From Solanum dulcamara (Eukaryota > Streptophyta > Magnoliopsida > Solanales > Solanaceae): DNA of 64,000 nt. The notes beneath the pieces are model-generated. The model saw only the letters and a program-made list of their open reading frames with translations, did not search any database and was not told the DNA's origin. The position numbers and the translations under genes are program-made. The stretch lies in the NCBI RefSeq assembly GCF_947179165.1, contig NC_077247.1, positions 13,033,501 to 13,097,500 on the forward strand. Reading direction: 5' to 3'. This document shows positions 36,563 through 48,780 of the stretch, piece after piece. Numbering within the stretch: the stretch's first letter is position 1; each line of letters opens with the position of its first letter.

Positions 36563-37932
36563 CTAACGCAAATTCAACTCCTTCTGTTTAAAGAGGTATT
36601 GGAGACTTTTGTGATCCGTATAGATATCAGCAAGTACACCATATAAATAATCCCTCCACATTTTCAAAGTATGAATTACTGCTGCTAACTCCAGATCATG
36701 AGTTGGATAGTTTTTTTCATACTTTCTTAGCTGCCAGGAAGCATATGCTATGACCCTACCATGATGTATCAATACACTATCTAGCCCAACACCAGAAGTA
36801 TCACAATAAATAACGTAGCCATCTGATCCTTTAAGAAGAGTTAGGACTGGGGCTATAGTCAACTTTTTTTCAGCAACTAAAAGCTTCTTTCACAAGCATC
36901 GATCCACTGCAACTTAGCTTCCTTCTAAGTTAGCCTTATTAAAAGCGTTGAAATCGAAGTAAACTTCTCTACAAATCTCCTATAATATCCTGCTAGAAAA
37001 CTATGTACCTCAGTAGGTATCGTAGGTCAAGGCCACATCTTTATGACTTTATTTTTTATGCATCTACTCGAATACCATCAGCTCCTATAATATTCCCTAA
37101 GATTGCAACTAAAGTATACTAGAATTCACATTTAGAGAACTTAGCATACAACTTCTGGTGCTGGAGCGCCTCAAGTACCGTCCTCAAATGATCTGTGTGC
37201 TCCTATTCCAATTGTGAGTAGATTAGAATATCATTAATAAATACAATCACGAACAGGTCTAGGAATGGCTTGAACACTCGGTTCATTAGATCCATGAACA
37301 CTGCTGGAGCATTAGTTAGCCCAAATGACATCACTCTGAATTCATAATGCCCATATCGGGTCCTGAATGCTGTCTTTTGAATATTTGCCTCCTTTATCCA
37401 CACCTGCTGATAACCTGATCACAGGTCTATCTTGGAAAAACACCTAGCACCCTGTAACTGGTCAAACAAATGATCAATCCTGGGAGGAGATACTTATTCT
37501 TTATTGTCACCTTGCTCAGCTGCCTATAATTAATACACATTCGTAGTGACCCATCTTTCTTTTCACAAACAATACTGGTGCTCCCCAAGGTGATGTGCTA
37601 GGCCTAATGAAGCCTTTATCTAATAAGTCTCGCAGTTTTTCCTTCAACTCCTTCAACTCCATGGGTGACATTCTGTAAGGTAGAATGGATATGGGCTGAG
37701 TATCTAGCAATACATCTATAGTGAACTCTATCTCCCACTCAGAAGGAAGACCCAGAAGTTCATTTGGAAATACATCTAAAAATTCATTAACTACCGGAAC
37801 TGACTGAAGAGTCAGTCCTTCTGCTTTTAAATCATGAACACAAACCAGATGATGAATATAACCCTTTCTAACCATCTTCCTTGCCTTGAGGTATGAAATA
37901 AACTTACCCCTCGACGATGCTGTATTGCCCAC
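36563..37932 (-). pseudogene. Reverse transcriptase-RNase H of G
   Basis: Copies element RNA to DNA. 37516-37932 holds the RT lead-in (FTIDVLLDTQPISI, SPWGAPVLFVK), 37203-37403 the palm ([20 protein letters not shown]) and the active-site loop FINDILIYS, where the usual first Asp of the DD pair is Asn. RNase H (36563-36862) keeps YCDTS, DLELAAV and YTDHKSLQY, so its acidic residues are intact. The segment 36863-37202 is frameshifted. Non-functional overall. Confidence 0.88.
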
Positions 37933-38289
37933 CTATTCTCTGATTGGCTCTCTCAGAAATTGAAATTGAACTACTTTTCCTCTACAATCAACATTAGCAT
38001 AACAAGAAGCTAACCAATCCCTACCCATAATAACATCAAATTCCATCATATCTAACTCTATTAAATCGGACTTTGTATGACGACTATATATAATCACCGA
38101 ACAATCTCTATATACTTGCTTGGCTATAACAGAATCTCCTACCGGTGTAGCTATCTCAAATGGTTCTATCAATTCAGGTTTTATTCCAATTCTTTTAGCA
38201 ACAAAGGTAGATATATATGATAAGGTGGAGCTTGGATCTATCAATGCATATACATCTCGAGATAGGATCGATAGTATACTTGTAACCAC
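37933..38289 (-). pseudogene. Aspartic protease domain of G
   Basis: Open for 118 codons. The active-site loop is ALIDPSSTLSYI; this lineage normally has DPGS, so the glycine after DP is replaced by serine. The flap-side motif MEFDVIMGRDWL is intact. It processes Gag-Pol when active. Upstream it abuts the zinc-knuckle region with a stop in between. Confidence 0.85.
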
Positions 38290-38310
38290 GTTTGGTGATG
38301 CCTCCTAGTA

Positions 38311-39696
38311 TTATCTACTAGCTAATGCATATATGTAGTTCAAAGGACCGCTAGAACTAGAAACTCTATTGCAGCCTCTTTCACAGCCTGTTGATGTCAA
38401 GATACCCCACCCCACAAGGCGCATAACTATAGAATAAGATAAACTAGTAACTGACCCAGTAGGCTGAGCTGCACCACTTAGATTACCCCTAAATGGAAAC
38501 TCCCTCATAATATGAGCTTGACGATCACAAGAAAAACAAGCACCAGTAGCAATATGGAACTCCCTAGAATGGGGCCTACCACACCGAGAACACTGAGGCA
38601 AAGGTGGCCTCGACTGAATCGAACCCCTAGGCATCTGTGAACCTGATGCCCTAGAGCTTTTACCGGCTCTTGAATCCCTTATGCTATCAAATCTCTTACC
38701 TGTAAACTGTGGGGGTGCACTCTGGGCTAGCTGAGAAGGATACCTACTATACTATTGAGGATGCCCTCCTCAAAACTCACCAGAATAACCAGCCGATCTA
38801 GCTTTCTTATGCTGGCCTCGGTTATGATCTCTATTGGGCTGATGCCCTCTGTGCCGATCCTCTACCCCCTGTGTATATACCTGTACCTAAGCAATATCCA
38901 TACCTAGCTAAGAATCCATTGCCATACAATTATCAATCATATAACGATCCATCTCCATCACATAACGATGCACTCTATCAGCCATATCAACTATAATAGC
39001 GGGCGCATGTCTCGCCAATGAATCAAACTCAAGGCTATAATCTCTAACACTTCTGCCATTCTGCCTCAAATGTAAAAATCTATCTACTCTGGATCATCTA
39101 ATCTCTGGGGGGTAGAAAGTGGCCAAGAAAGGCCTCTACAAACTCATTCCACACCGTTGGAGGTGCACCCTTGCACCTAGACAACTCCAGGACTCATACC
39201 AATTAACAGCTATATCACGCAATCAATATGAAGCTAACTCCATAGACTCAGTTTCAAAAGCCCTAATTATCCTCAATGTACGTTGCACCTGTCAGATAAA
39301 CTCCTGCAGATCCTCCGTGGGCTTTGACCCATAGAACTCTAGGGGGTTACAAGTCAAGAAGTCATGAACCCTTAAACTATCATGTTTGTCTACATAATCA
39401 ACTCCCAATCCATGCCTGCAAGCCTGTGTTTCTATAAATCGAGTCAGTAATTGAACAATATCTCTCATGGCCCGATCCTCCACCCCTGGCTGGGGAGCTG
39501 GAGGCTCGGGTACTGGGGCCTCAGGATCTGTAGCTGCTCTAAGCTCCTCTAAAGGGGGCAATGTAGTGGAGCTCACCGACTAGAGCATAATCTCGGGCAG
39601 AGACTAGGCACGGTCCCTTGTAACTCTCAGGGTCTGGCTGGTTTCCCCTGCTACTAACTTTTCCTTCTGGTCTGCTGTCACTTTCCTCAGAGGCAT
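38311..39696 (-). pseudogene. gag of G
   Basis: Start on minus at 39696 (MPLRKVTADQ). An open piece, 39292-39576, carries the N-terminal domain and ends in NPLEFYGSKPTEDLQEFI. The middle (about 38640-39290) is broken. The knuckle is at 38311-38634 (CSRCGRPH, CFSCDRQAHIMREF), with the last Cys of the CCHC motif changed to Phe. Gag forms the particle and binds RNA. Several stops. Confidence 0.82.
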
Positions 39697-39885
39697 CGCT
39701 GTAAACATAACAATCTTGTTAGGGAGAAATTATCCTGATAACATAGTTCTATCGCATGATTTAAAGTAAAAAGAAAGGATAACATCCTAAATATCCCGTA
39801 GCCTTCTGTTTATAGATGTGGTGCATAATACACCGATAAACAAGACTCTACTAGACACGGTCTGTAGACACTCCGAGGATGAACT

Positions 39886-39897
39886 ACTCTGATACCA
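39886..39897 (-). other. Primer-binding site of G
   Basis: The minus strand reads TGGTATCAGAGT, 11 of 12 with the initiator-Met PBS, four bases inside the LTR end gtcatcaca. Confidence 0.9.
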
Positions 39898-41562
39898 CTT
39901 CTGTGATGACCCAATACCATGGGCCATGACTAGTGTCGAAATTGGACACTCGCCTACACGCCTATTATCTATAGTCAATCGGCAACTGAACATGATATGG
40001 GCTTTATATGGGCAGCACTTCATCTCAAAACTATCACTTGTATATATACCGATATTACCTGTCTCCTAAGGAGTTAAAATTTTCAAAGATAGGATAGCAT
40101 AATATGCAAGCCGACAAGGCTGCACAACATAACACATCCCAAAATAAACATTTAAATACGCAAGCTGACGAGGCTGCCACTCCGAATGGAAACGTCCCAA
40201 AATATAAGCCATACTAATGCAGCCGAAGACATTTATATATAACCCATGCATGTGTCTACAGACCTCTAAGAGAATTAACAATAACATATGACGGGACAGT
40301 TCCCCTCCATGCCCCTAAATACACAAATATATACATTATAAGGATTGGTGCCAAAATCTTAGGCTCCGAAACAATGGAGTACTTCAAACCTACTGAGTAG
40401 AATCCTAAGCTGGCGACTCTCCAAAATGAGTATCTGTACCTGCAGGCATGAAATGTAGCCCCCCCGAAGAAAGGAGGGGTCAGTATGACATATGTACTGA
40501 GTATATAAGCATAAAATACAGTAAGAAAAATCATAGCTAAAGTAGAGGTTTTAAAAGACAAGTATGATACTCAAGAAGTCACTCTACTTGTGCCTTATTA
40601 AATAAAGTCATGCATGCTTATATCATATATCATATCCATCCCTTTAGGGACTCGGTGAATCCTTCATATACATATATATCATATTCAGCCCATCATGGGC
40701 TCGGCGTCATCATCATATCCTCAGGTCATATCATCATATATATATATGACTTATACTAACTAGGGTGGATGGAATCATACATATGGGTGAAGGTATAACG
40801 ATATAAATTCTGAAAATTAAGAACATTCGCAATCCTAGTATCTCCAAGAATAAGAGCTTCATTGGAATTCTATACATTTGTCGTCCGTTTGTTACATAAG
40901 ATCATGCCAAAAGAAAGAAAGGTTAGCTTTACATACCTGGATGTCTAAATAATGTCCAGCAGTTATGGCTACTCTTTATGTTTATAAGTCTACAAAGAAG
41001 AGAGTAGCACTATAATTTGGAATTCTAACGAAAATTGGGTAGCATTTCCCCTACATTTCATACTTTCGGATTAACTCCAAAACAGCCCAAACAATGCATA
41101 AATTCAGCACCATTTAATTAAAAACAACAAACACCTTATTCACAAGTTATATACCAGTAAATCCCTGCACAACTACTTCAAAAATGACCTTAAAACAGCC
41201 CACAACCAACACATGTCGACAACAATATTAGCGGATAGATTTCTGTCTCCAATTAGTTCTTGTAATTACTTCAATTTAACCCATACAAATATGTTATTCT
41301 ACTTCAACCAAATTTTACACATCCTTTGTAGTTTACACCTTAAACATACCTTAACCATATCATGCACAAAAATAACATCTAACAACCCCAACATAACTTC
41401 ACAACACAATAGAATATTTGAACTCAAAAGTCCTTACACCAAAAAACATATATAACCTCTTCTCAATTTTGTCTTTAAAACACCAAAAATTTGCAATAAA
41501 CCTTCCTTTAACATCTTTAATTCCCTTATTTAGACTTATACAACAATATCCTAAATCATTCT

Positions 41563-44500
41563 TGTTATGACCCAACCCCGTAGGCCGCGACTGGGTCCGA
41601 ACTGAACCCCCGCATACATGTCTATTAGATGTGTTCAAGTCAAACTGTAAATAACATAACACCATGTAACAAAACCCTATTGGGTGATAACATTTTCATA
41701 AACTTGTAGCCTATTTCATTTTTATCATATCATGAAAGGGCAAGCAAGCCGACAAGGCTGCCATAACATAATATCATATACCACATATCATGTAGAACCA
41801 GCTGAACCAAACTGACATCCATAACCCATATATACATTTCTACAAACCTCTAAAAATGTTAACGATAACATATGGCAGGACAGGGCCCCCGTCGTACCCC
41901 TGAATAAACAAAGACAATTATATACATCAGCAATCGGTGCAAAACCTAGGCTTCAATACAATGGAGCCTCTTCCAGGTGAGCTGAACAGAATCCTAAGCT
42001 GGCGTACTCCCAAAACCTATATCTATACCCGTAGGGATGAAATGCTGCCCCTCGAGAAAAAAGGGTAAGTACGATATATGTACTGAGTATGTAAAGTATA
42101 ACATGGTATAACTAGAAGCATATCCAAAACAGGAAACCAAGGGATAAATATGTCATATAAAAAAACCATTGTACCTGTACTCTGTGAATTACAAAAGTAT
42201 GCATGCCATATCATATAATATAACTGGCCCTTTTAGAGGCTCAATGAATCATCTCTGTAGGACCATTATAGGTCTGGCACCATCATCTCCTTATCATACC
42301 ACATCATCATATACATATACAAACGTACCCGACCTTCTAGTGAGGGACTCGATGAGTTGTTCATGTCATTGCATTATCATATTCTCGTATAATGTACCTA
42401 GGCCTTTAGTAAGGGACTCGGTGGATGATGCAGTGAACTGTGCATGATAACATACTCAGCCTGGGAATCGGTGATAGAAGGGTTACATTATGCACGAGTA
42501 GAGTAGTGAGTAACCATATGCAATTTAAATCATTATCAGAGACTTGACAAAATAAGAAAGTTAAGCTTTTGCCTGAGGATCCGAGTAGTAGTGTAGTCAT
42601 CTCGAGTGTCCTTTAAAGGACATTATGGGCTATATCAATTGTAACCTCGGGGACCCTAAACATGTACCAACGTAAGGCCAAGTCGCTTATGGAATCAGAA
42701 ACACTTGTTATCATATAGTCTTTAAGACTTGGAGCCTGTACATTTGGTACTTCTTTAACATATAGAAGTTTCCAGGGAAATAGTTCAACTATTATAGGAG
42801 TTCAATCTTCAAAAGTAAATAGGGGATGCTTAAGAATGGAATTACCCTGGAGCTCATATCATATTTAACTTACAGCTAAGACAAAGACATGCCAAAAGAA
42901 GAAAGAAAATAAGCTCTATATAGTCTGTACTTTCCTTCAGGTGGTCATTATATACATATTTCGTACCTAGCCCATCCTAGGGCTCTATGAACAACTATGG
43001 CATCATAATCTCATTTTCATACCAAGTACATATCAAGAGAAAGGAGAGATAACTTTCCACACACCATTTTTTAACACGTAGAAGCCTTAATAGGCAGCAC
43101 TCAATTCTTGCAGAAGTTCCAATACCAAGCAGTGGATAGGGATTATGAGGCATACTTAGAGTTCTGGGAATGAAATTATCCCCATATTTCACGGAAGAGA
43201 TTTAATCAGCCAGCGTAATAACTTCAATCGATAGAAAAACCCGAAATTGGATCTTGGTCTATTTGAGATTTCTCCTTTCAAACAAAGAAAAATAATTTCA
43301 CTGCTATGGACCGGCTCCTGACCCCCAGATCGAAACGTTACGATTCAGGAAAGAGAAAATAGAGCGATTGGTAAGCTGACCCTACAAGGAACTCCTGCAT
43401 ACAATTCACTTATGGCTAAGACATGACAAAAGGAGAGAAAAGATAGGCTTTACATACTTATGCCAAAAATATGCCAAGAGAAAGCTTCACATACCTCTTA
43501 CGAGTTACTCTTTATAACGTTCGCCTCATCGCCCTTTGAACCTATTCAACACAGAAGTAATACGAATATCAACCATCCCTGACTTTTCATCATCTTAATT
43601 TGCACACGAGTATTCATAGAACTAATTTCCTCGCTCGTCTTCTCGACTAGTTTTTTAGCTAGTTAAGGAGTTAACAAAAATCGAGCAGCATCTCTCCTAT
43701 AATGTGCCCTATCATAATTTCCATTTACACTCCTAATACCTACAGCCAACCAGCAACAATAACTTGAATCATATTTTTTAGCAATTTACATCAACAATAT
43801 ACAACATAAACTCCAAATGACTCGCTCGAAACTATGATACCAAAAAAGGGTTTCTAGTTTCAGTTTTGTAAAACCTTTAATTACATGAGATGGAGGGTCG
43901 GGTGGCTTCAACCAGAAGAACCCACACCTCTTTTAAAACATTTTCCATCACCTTAACACACAACCACACGACCAGCAGCATCCCCCACACGCACAACATC
44001 TTATTTCAACTACAATTTAACTATAACGATTCCAATTTAGTTTATTTCGAACGTCGAGCATTTACACGACTTTATTACACTTCCATCAGCATACAAGGTG
44101 TGTAATACACCCTATAAAAACCATAAAATTTAAATTGTAAGGAAATAGCTTACCTTACCCGAAATTGGCCAAAACTCGCCCAAATTGCACCTTGGAACTT
44201 CTCTAGCGTGATTTAAACGCCGTGGCTTCTTGCTATCCGTTTTGTGCTGCACCAATCCATGATTTTATACTAATAATACCTCCATATAATCATGTTATAT
44301 GCTAGATAATTAATTTACGGAACAAAATCGGGACTTACCCTTTTTTTCTCCCTAAGCCGTCACTCTTTTCTCTCTAAGTGAGGGTTTGTTCTTCTCTTGC
44401 CTTGGCTGATTTTTTTTTGAACATGTAATGAAGTTAATAGTCACATATTACATATATATAGGTGGTCCTAGGAGGTTACACGTGTCATCCCCTAAGAGTG

Positions 44501-44980
44501 ACACATGTCCAGCCCCTATTAGGCCACCGTATCATGCAATCAAGAAGGGGCTACCACGTGGCATTGGGGTCCACCCCCCTAGTAGGTGAGTCACCTACTT
44601 GACCCCAAGCAGGTGGGTCACCTGCTTGCTTGAGGTGCTGCCATGTGTCCTTCTCTTCTCTTCCTCATGGGTTCGTAATCTCATCTTATTTTAAGAGCCT
44701 ATGTAATCCTTACGACGCAAACTTGGTAGGTACTCAAGTAACTTAAGTATGTAAGGCTTCTAATTTAATAGCTTATGTAGGTAAATCGAGTCCTACGACC
44801 CATTTCTTGGCCTCCAACACCCCTCAAATTCTTATAATCTCTTTCCAACCTTTCCTACCATGGGGTAACACATTCTCCCTTCTTTAGAGTTGTATGATGG
44901 TGTAGTAGATTATCCGACTCACATGATAACTTCTAAGAAGCTTAGAAAGCATTTCGAGCTCAAGAGTGTGGGGTGTAAAA
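41563..44980 (-). mobile_element. Solo LTR, copy E (3418 bp)
   Basis: Begins tgttatgacccaacccc and ends gggtgtaaaa (one change from gggtgtaaca), with perfect TSD attct (41558-41562 and 44981-44985). Joining the flanks restores the G LTR as seen at 33330-33350. It is the longest member of the family in the window and contains its full module set. No coding domain. Confidence 0.92.
44440..44650 (-). promoter_or_regulatory. U3 promoter block of copy E
   Basis: Two CACGTG G-boxes (44479-44484 and 44555-44560), inverted aggtgagtcacct / caagcaggtgggtcacctgc words (about 44583-44625) and a TATA-like acatatatata (about 44450-44460). On minus the order is inverted repeats, G-boxes, TATA, with the TATA about 520 bp from the LTR start. 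Confidence 0.55.
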
Positions 44981-46228
44981 ATTCTTCTAAAAAAAATCAA
45001 AGATCAAAGTAATTCACAAAAGTTAGAAACCAAAATTTTTGGACAGCTTTCCAAAAATTTCAAATTTATGTTTCCAACATCTATAGCATGATTCCAATGA
45101 ATTCCATGGAAGAATCAAATTAAAACAATAAATAATCAACTTATCTTAACCTTGGAGAGATTTTTGAAGTTCAAAGAGTGTTGGGACGTTATTGGATAGG
45201 TTTTAAGATAAGGGAGAAGTGGGAGAGAATTCTGGAAATTTTTGTGAAGTGTTAATGCTGAAAATTGCCTGATCTTTGTTTCTTTTAATTGGGCTATTTT
45301 GGATCGGTTTTTGGGCTAATTTTTGACCAAAAATGGTTTATTATATGGACAACATATTAGGATTTTGTCCCAAAAAAATTATTGTAGTTTGGGAGCCCAA
45401 AATTCTTATCCATTCCACCAATAATGGGCTGCCAGAAGAAATTCAAAATTGGGTTTTCCCATAATTCACTTATATTGGCCCAATAATAAGTCTTTACTTA
45501 GCTTAATAGTACCATATAACCAACCCATTAAATTTACACCATGTCCAAATCTTAATACCTCTTACTTCAACTTACTACTCCTCTTAGAATTAAAAGAAAT
45601 CACATGCCACCTTTTAAAATTTCAAACCATTGCCACACTTTCAATCCATTTTCAACCAATACACTCACCTACAAGTCATGGTTTCTCATATATGTATGAA
45701 TATTCCATACTGAGTATAATAGACTAAAATGTTAGCAAATGAAAAATATGGGGTATTACAGTATGAGTATCAAAACAGCAGGTACCAGTAGTCATCATAG
45801 GCCGACTGAGCTTTCAAAGTAAAGACAATATGAAAAGAGAAAAATAATAGCAAGTAAAGATCAAATGAGCAAAGCGATAACAAAAGACTAACTATAAAGC
45901 ACACGAGTCTAGGAATGATTGAAAAGGACAGCTATGTAACTAACTATAACCTAATTGGACCCACATAAGCCCAGAAGGTACACTCATGCGCAGTTGAAAG
46001 TAAATAACCTCAACAGACCCCCATAATCCTGATAGGTACATAGTTTAAGTACAATTATTAGTGAATGAGAACCAGCATATCCAGAATAGGGGAGTGCATA
46101 ACCTGGACCTTAAACCACGACTAGAACACTTGAAGAATTCAGTCAAACCATTCTGTCAAGTCTCAACGTAACTGGGAGTAATGTTACCATAACTTAGACT
46201 GTAGTTGAAGATCACGTGCCCAGAACTT

Positions 46229-46769
46229 TAGGATGGAAATGAGGAGGGGAGGGTACAGGGCGGGTTTAGAGCTAGGTGGGGTGGGGCGGGTTTAGAGTTA
46301 TGCAGGGTGGGGCAGATGCGGGGTGGGTTGAAATAATTATTATCAAAATTAAGGCGGGGCATGGCGGGTTACGGGTTGTTGTGGATTTATGCGGGTTTAA
46401 GATATCAAATAGGAAATCGAAGAAAATTAAATTTTTGTAATTAGTAAAAATCAAAAATATAAACTTTTTATATTTAATTTGACTTTAATTTTAACTTTAA
46501 AAAAAAACAATTTAACTAGACAAATGTTAATTAGAGTTAATTAGCAATTAAGAAATAATTGTTGAAATGTTAACTAGAAACAATTAATTAGTGGTTGAGA
46601 TGTTAATTAACGAAAAATGAAAAAAAATATGAATTTTATTTTTCATATTAAATTCAATTAAAAAATTAAAAATATAAAAATTTATGCGGGGCGGGGTGGG
46701 GCAATTTAAAAAATTTGCAGGTTGAGCTCAATCCGACCAACACCCGCCCCGCCCCATTGCCATCCCCAC
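46229..46769. mobile_element. hAT-type MITE, 541 bp
   Basis: Flanked by the perfect 8-bp direct repeat cagaactt (46221-46228 and 46770-46777), the hAT TSD length. Imperfect terminal inverted repeats: taggatggaaatgagg at the left, and gtggggatggcaatgggg as reverse complement of the right end. The ends are rich in gcggggcggg words and the middle is very AT-rich. No transposase. It lies in the X2 LTR. Confidence 0.88.
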
Positions 46770-48780
46770 CAGAACTTGAATCTATGACTATGAATATAGT
46801 ATGCCCGGAACTTGAAACCACAGTTATAAGAATGGTATGAAAAAACCTTAAATCCATGGCTATAAGAATGGTACGTTCAGACCTTGAATACGCAATTATA
46901 AGAGAAATAAGTAAAGAGTCTCATGTCAAAAGTCATCACCATAGGGCTATCGTGGATCATATTCCACTCCAAGATTTCCATTGAATCACTCCAAGCTCGA
47001 ACCAAATCTAATCTTGAATAATCGAATGAAACCCGAAATCACGATCATATCTCATCAGGGCCAATGCATAAAATGAGGAGTTATGGATGAAAGTTCACGA
47101 GGGATGACTTACAGCCTATATAAGGCTCATACTATTAGATTGTAGTCTGCTACATCAGCCTGCAGGTAGATAAGTCGTCCGAAGCGACATTAGAGAATCT
47201 CAAAGGCCTATCGGATCTAAAATGAAGCAAAGGAAATCACTAGCCTACACCTAGGATAAGGTCAATAACAAGCTATCATTCACCATAAGATAAATAAATA
47301 GAGGCTAAGAGATAAGGTACAATCACGAGATCAAAGAAGGCATGCTCAATTTCTGTGAAACTACCCGAAGTAATGCTAAGGCATACCTCCAATCAACTTA
47401 CCATGATACAACGTAGAAACCCATCACAAAACTAGCTAATCAACATGAATTCACTAACACAATCTCAATATAAAGACCGATAAGACATAGTCTACCTTAT
47501 AGCAGATCGCTCGAATTCTAAATTCACTATTCTAGAGTTTTACCCTACCGAACGACCTCCAATCGCTGATACACTATATAAACATGATCAAAACATCAAT
47601 ATTGACATTTAGACACCAAAATTGCAATAACTGGAGGCAAGCCAAAAATTTTGTCAAAAAGGAATTATGGGACCCCTATCGAAAATCCTAAAATCCACTA
47701 TGTTAATAGGTCCTAATTATCTCAACAAACTTGTACCCAAAAAATGGGCATAATTCAAGCTCAGAATTAATCAAAATCAAATGATTCAAAATTCTCAAAA
47801 GAAAACACTATTAAATAAGCTTCGACAATCCTCCGGGATAAGAAATTACCTCAACTATGAGTTCCACACACCTATCCAATGACCCCAACATGAATCCATG
47901 ATAAAACCCGACACACACTAACAAAAATCAACCAATTACCAGTTTGGAGCTCCTTATCTTATATGATCGAACTTTGAAATATTAAAAAAACGCTGATTCA
48001 CCACTAGTCTTTATTTAAGACCAGTCAAAGTTACTCAGTTCTATCGCAATGCCAAGAGTCGTGATCGTGAACCCCAGATAAAATGACCATTGCAATCGCA
48101 GTAGTCAAACCTCGTGATCGCGCTAACCAAAAAGGTCAACCCCCACAAATGCCAAATGCAATCACAACTAGGGGGCCACGCTACTGTGATTGTCAGGTCT
48201 AGTGCCCTTCACCATCACAGAGGTTTCATTGCAACCGCAATGAAGGATTTCTCCTGCACCAGATGCTGGTGCGTTAGCTAGAACGTCAAGTCTCAAAATT
48301 ATCCAACAAGCTGCTTGGAATTTTTTTCGGAATTTTTTCCCCGTAAATGAGATATGAGACCCCACCAAATTTGGCATTCTAGACTCAACGGTGATGTCGA
48401 AACTTCTAACGCAGGTCATCTCGATAAAAAGTGTGTCCCACTTCCAAACTCCAATTTGGCTATAAGCCACAAGGTTGTTCGAAATTAGTCTGGAAGCCTC
48501 GAGACCTAAACCAAAGGTCCTTCTAGACCAAACTCGACATTATGGAGTTAACGTAAACTTTAAAATTGCATTTTGAGGCCGTTTTCTTGAAGTTTGACCA
48601 AGGTCAATTTTTCAAGTTTTAAAAGCTCCAAAGCATAGAAACTAGCACAAAATCCGAACGAACAACCAGCTGATCGAACAGTCAGTCCCATCAAATCATA
48701 AATGACTTGGGGTCTCTATAAGAATGCTCTAAACGCTGAAAAAATGAAATAAAGAAGAAATGACCTAGAGGGTCATTACA

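Larger units (their letters stand above)
39902..45760 (-). mobile_element. 5' LTR of G, interrupted by solo LTR E
   Basis: Sense start TGTAATACCCC (45760), sense end GGTCATCACA (39902). Outer flank gtatg (45761-45765) equals the left flank of the solo copy at 31392-31396. It is split by E (41563-44980) with a 5-bp TSD. Compared with the copy at 31397-34295 it lacks about 290 bp near 40740. In its transcribed strand it has two frames, 40256-40561 and 40066-40287; the second is nearly repeated at 31550-31732 in the other copy. Their meaning is open. Confidence 0.87.
30951..48780 (-). mobile_element. X2 LTR (5' LTR), hosting G, E, a SINE and a MITE
   Basis: Sense start TGTAATGACCCTCTAGG at 48780; sense end GGATCGTGACA at 30951. 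Host LTR sequence lies at 30951-31396 and 45761-48780 (about 2.9 kb after removing the inserts), with part of it (45761 onward) copied at 34296-34689. The right flank acagt (48781-48785) should be the TSD. This is the outermost layer of the nest on the right side; its gag lies leftward at 30199-30742. Confidence 0.8.
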
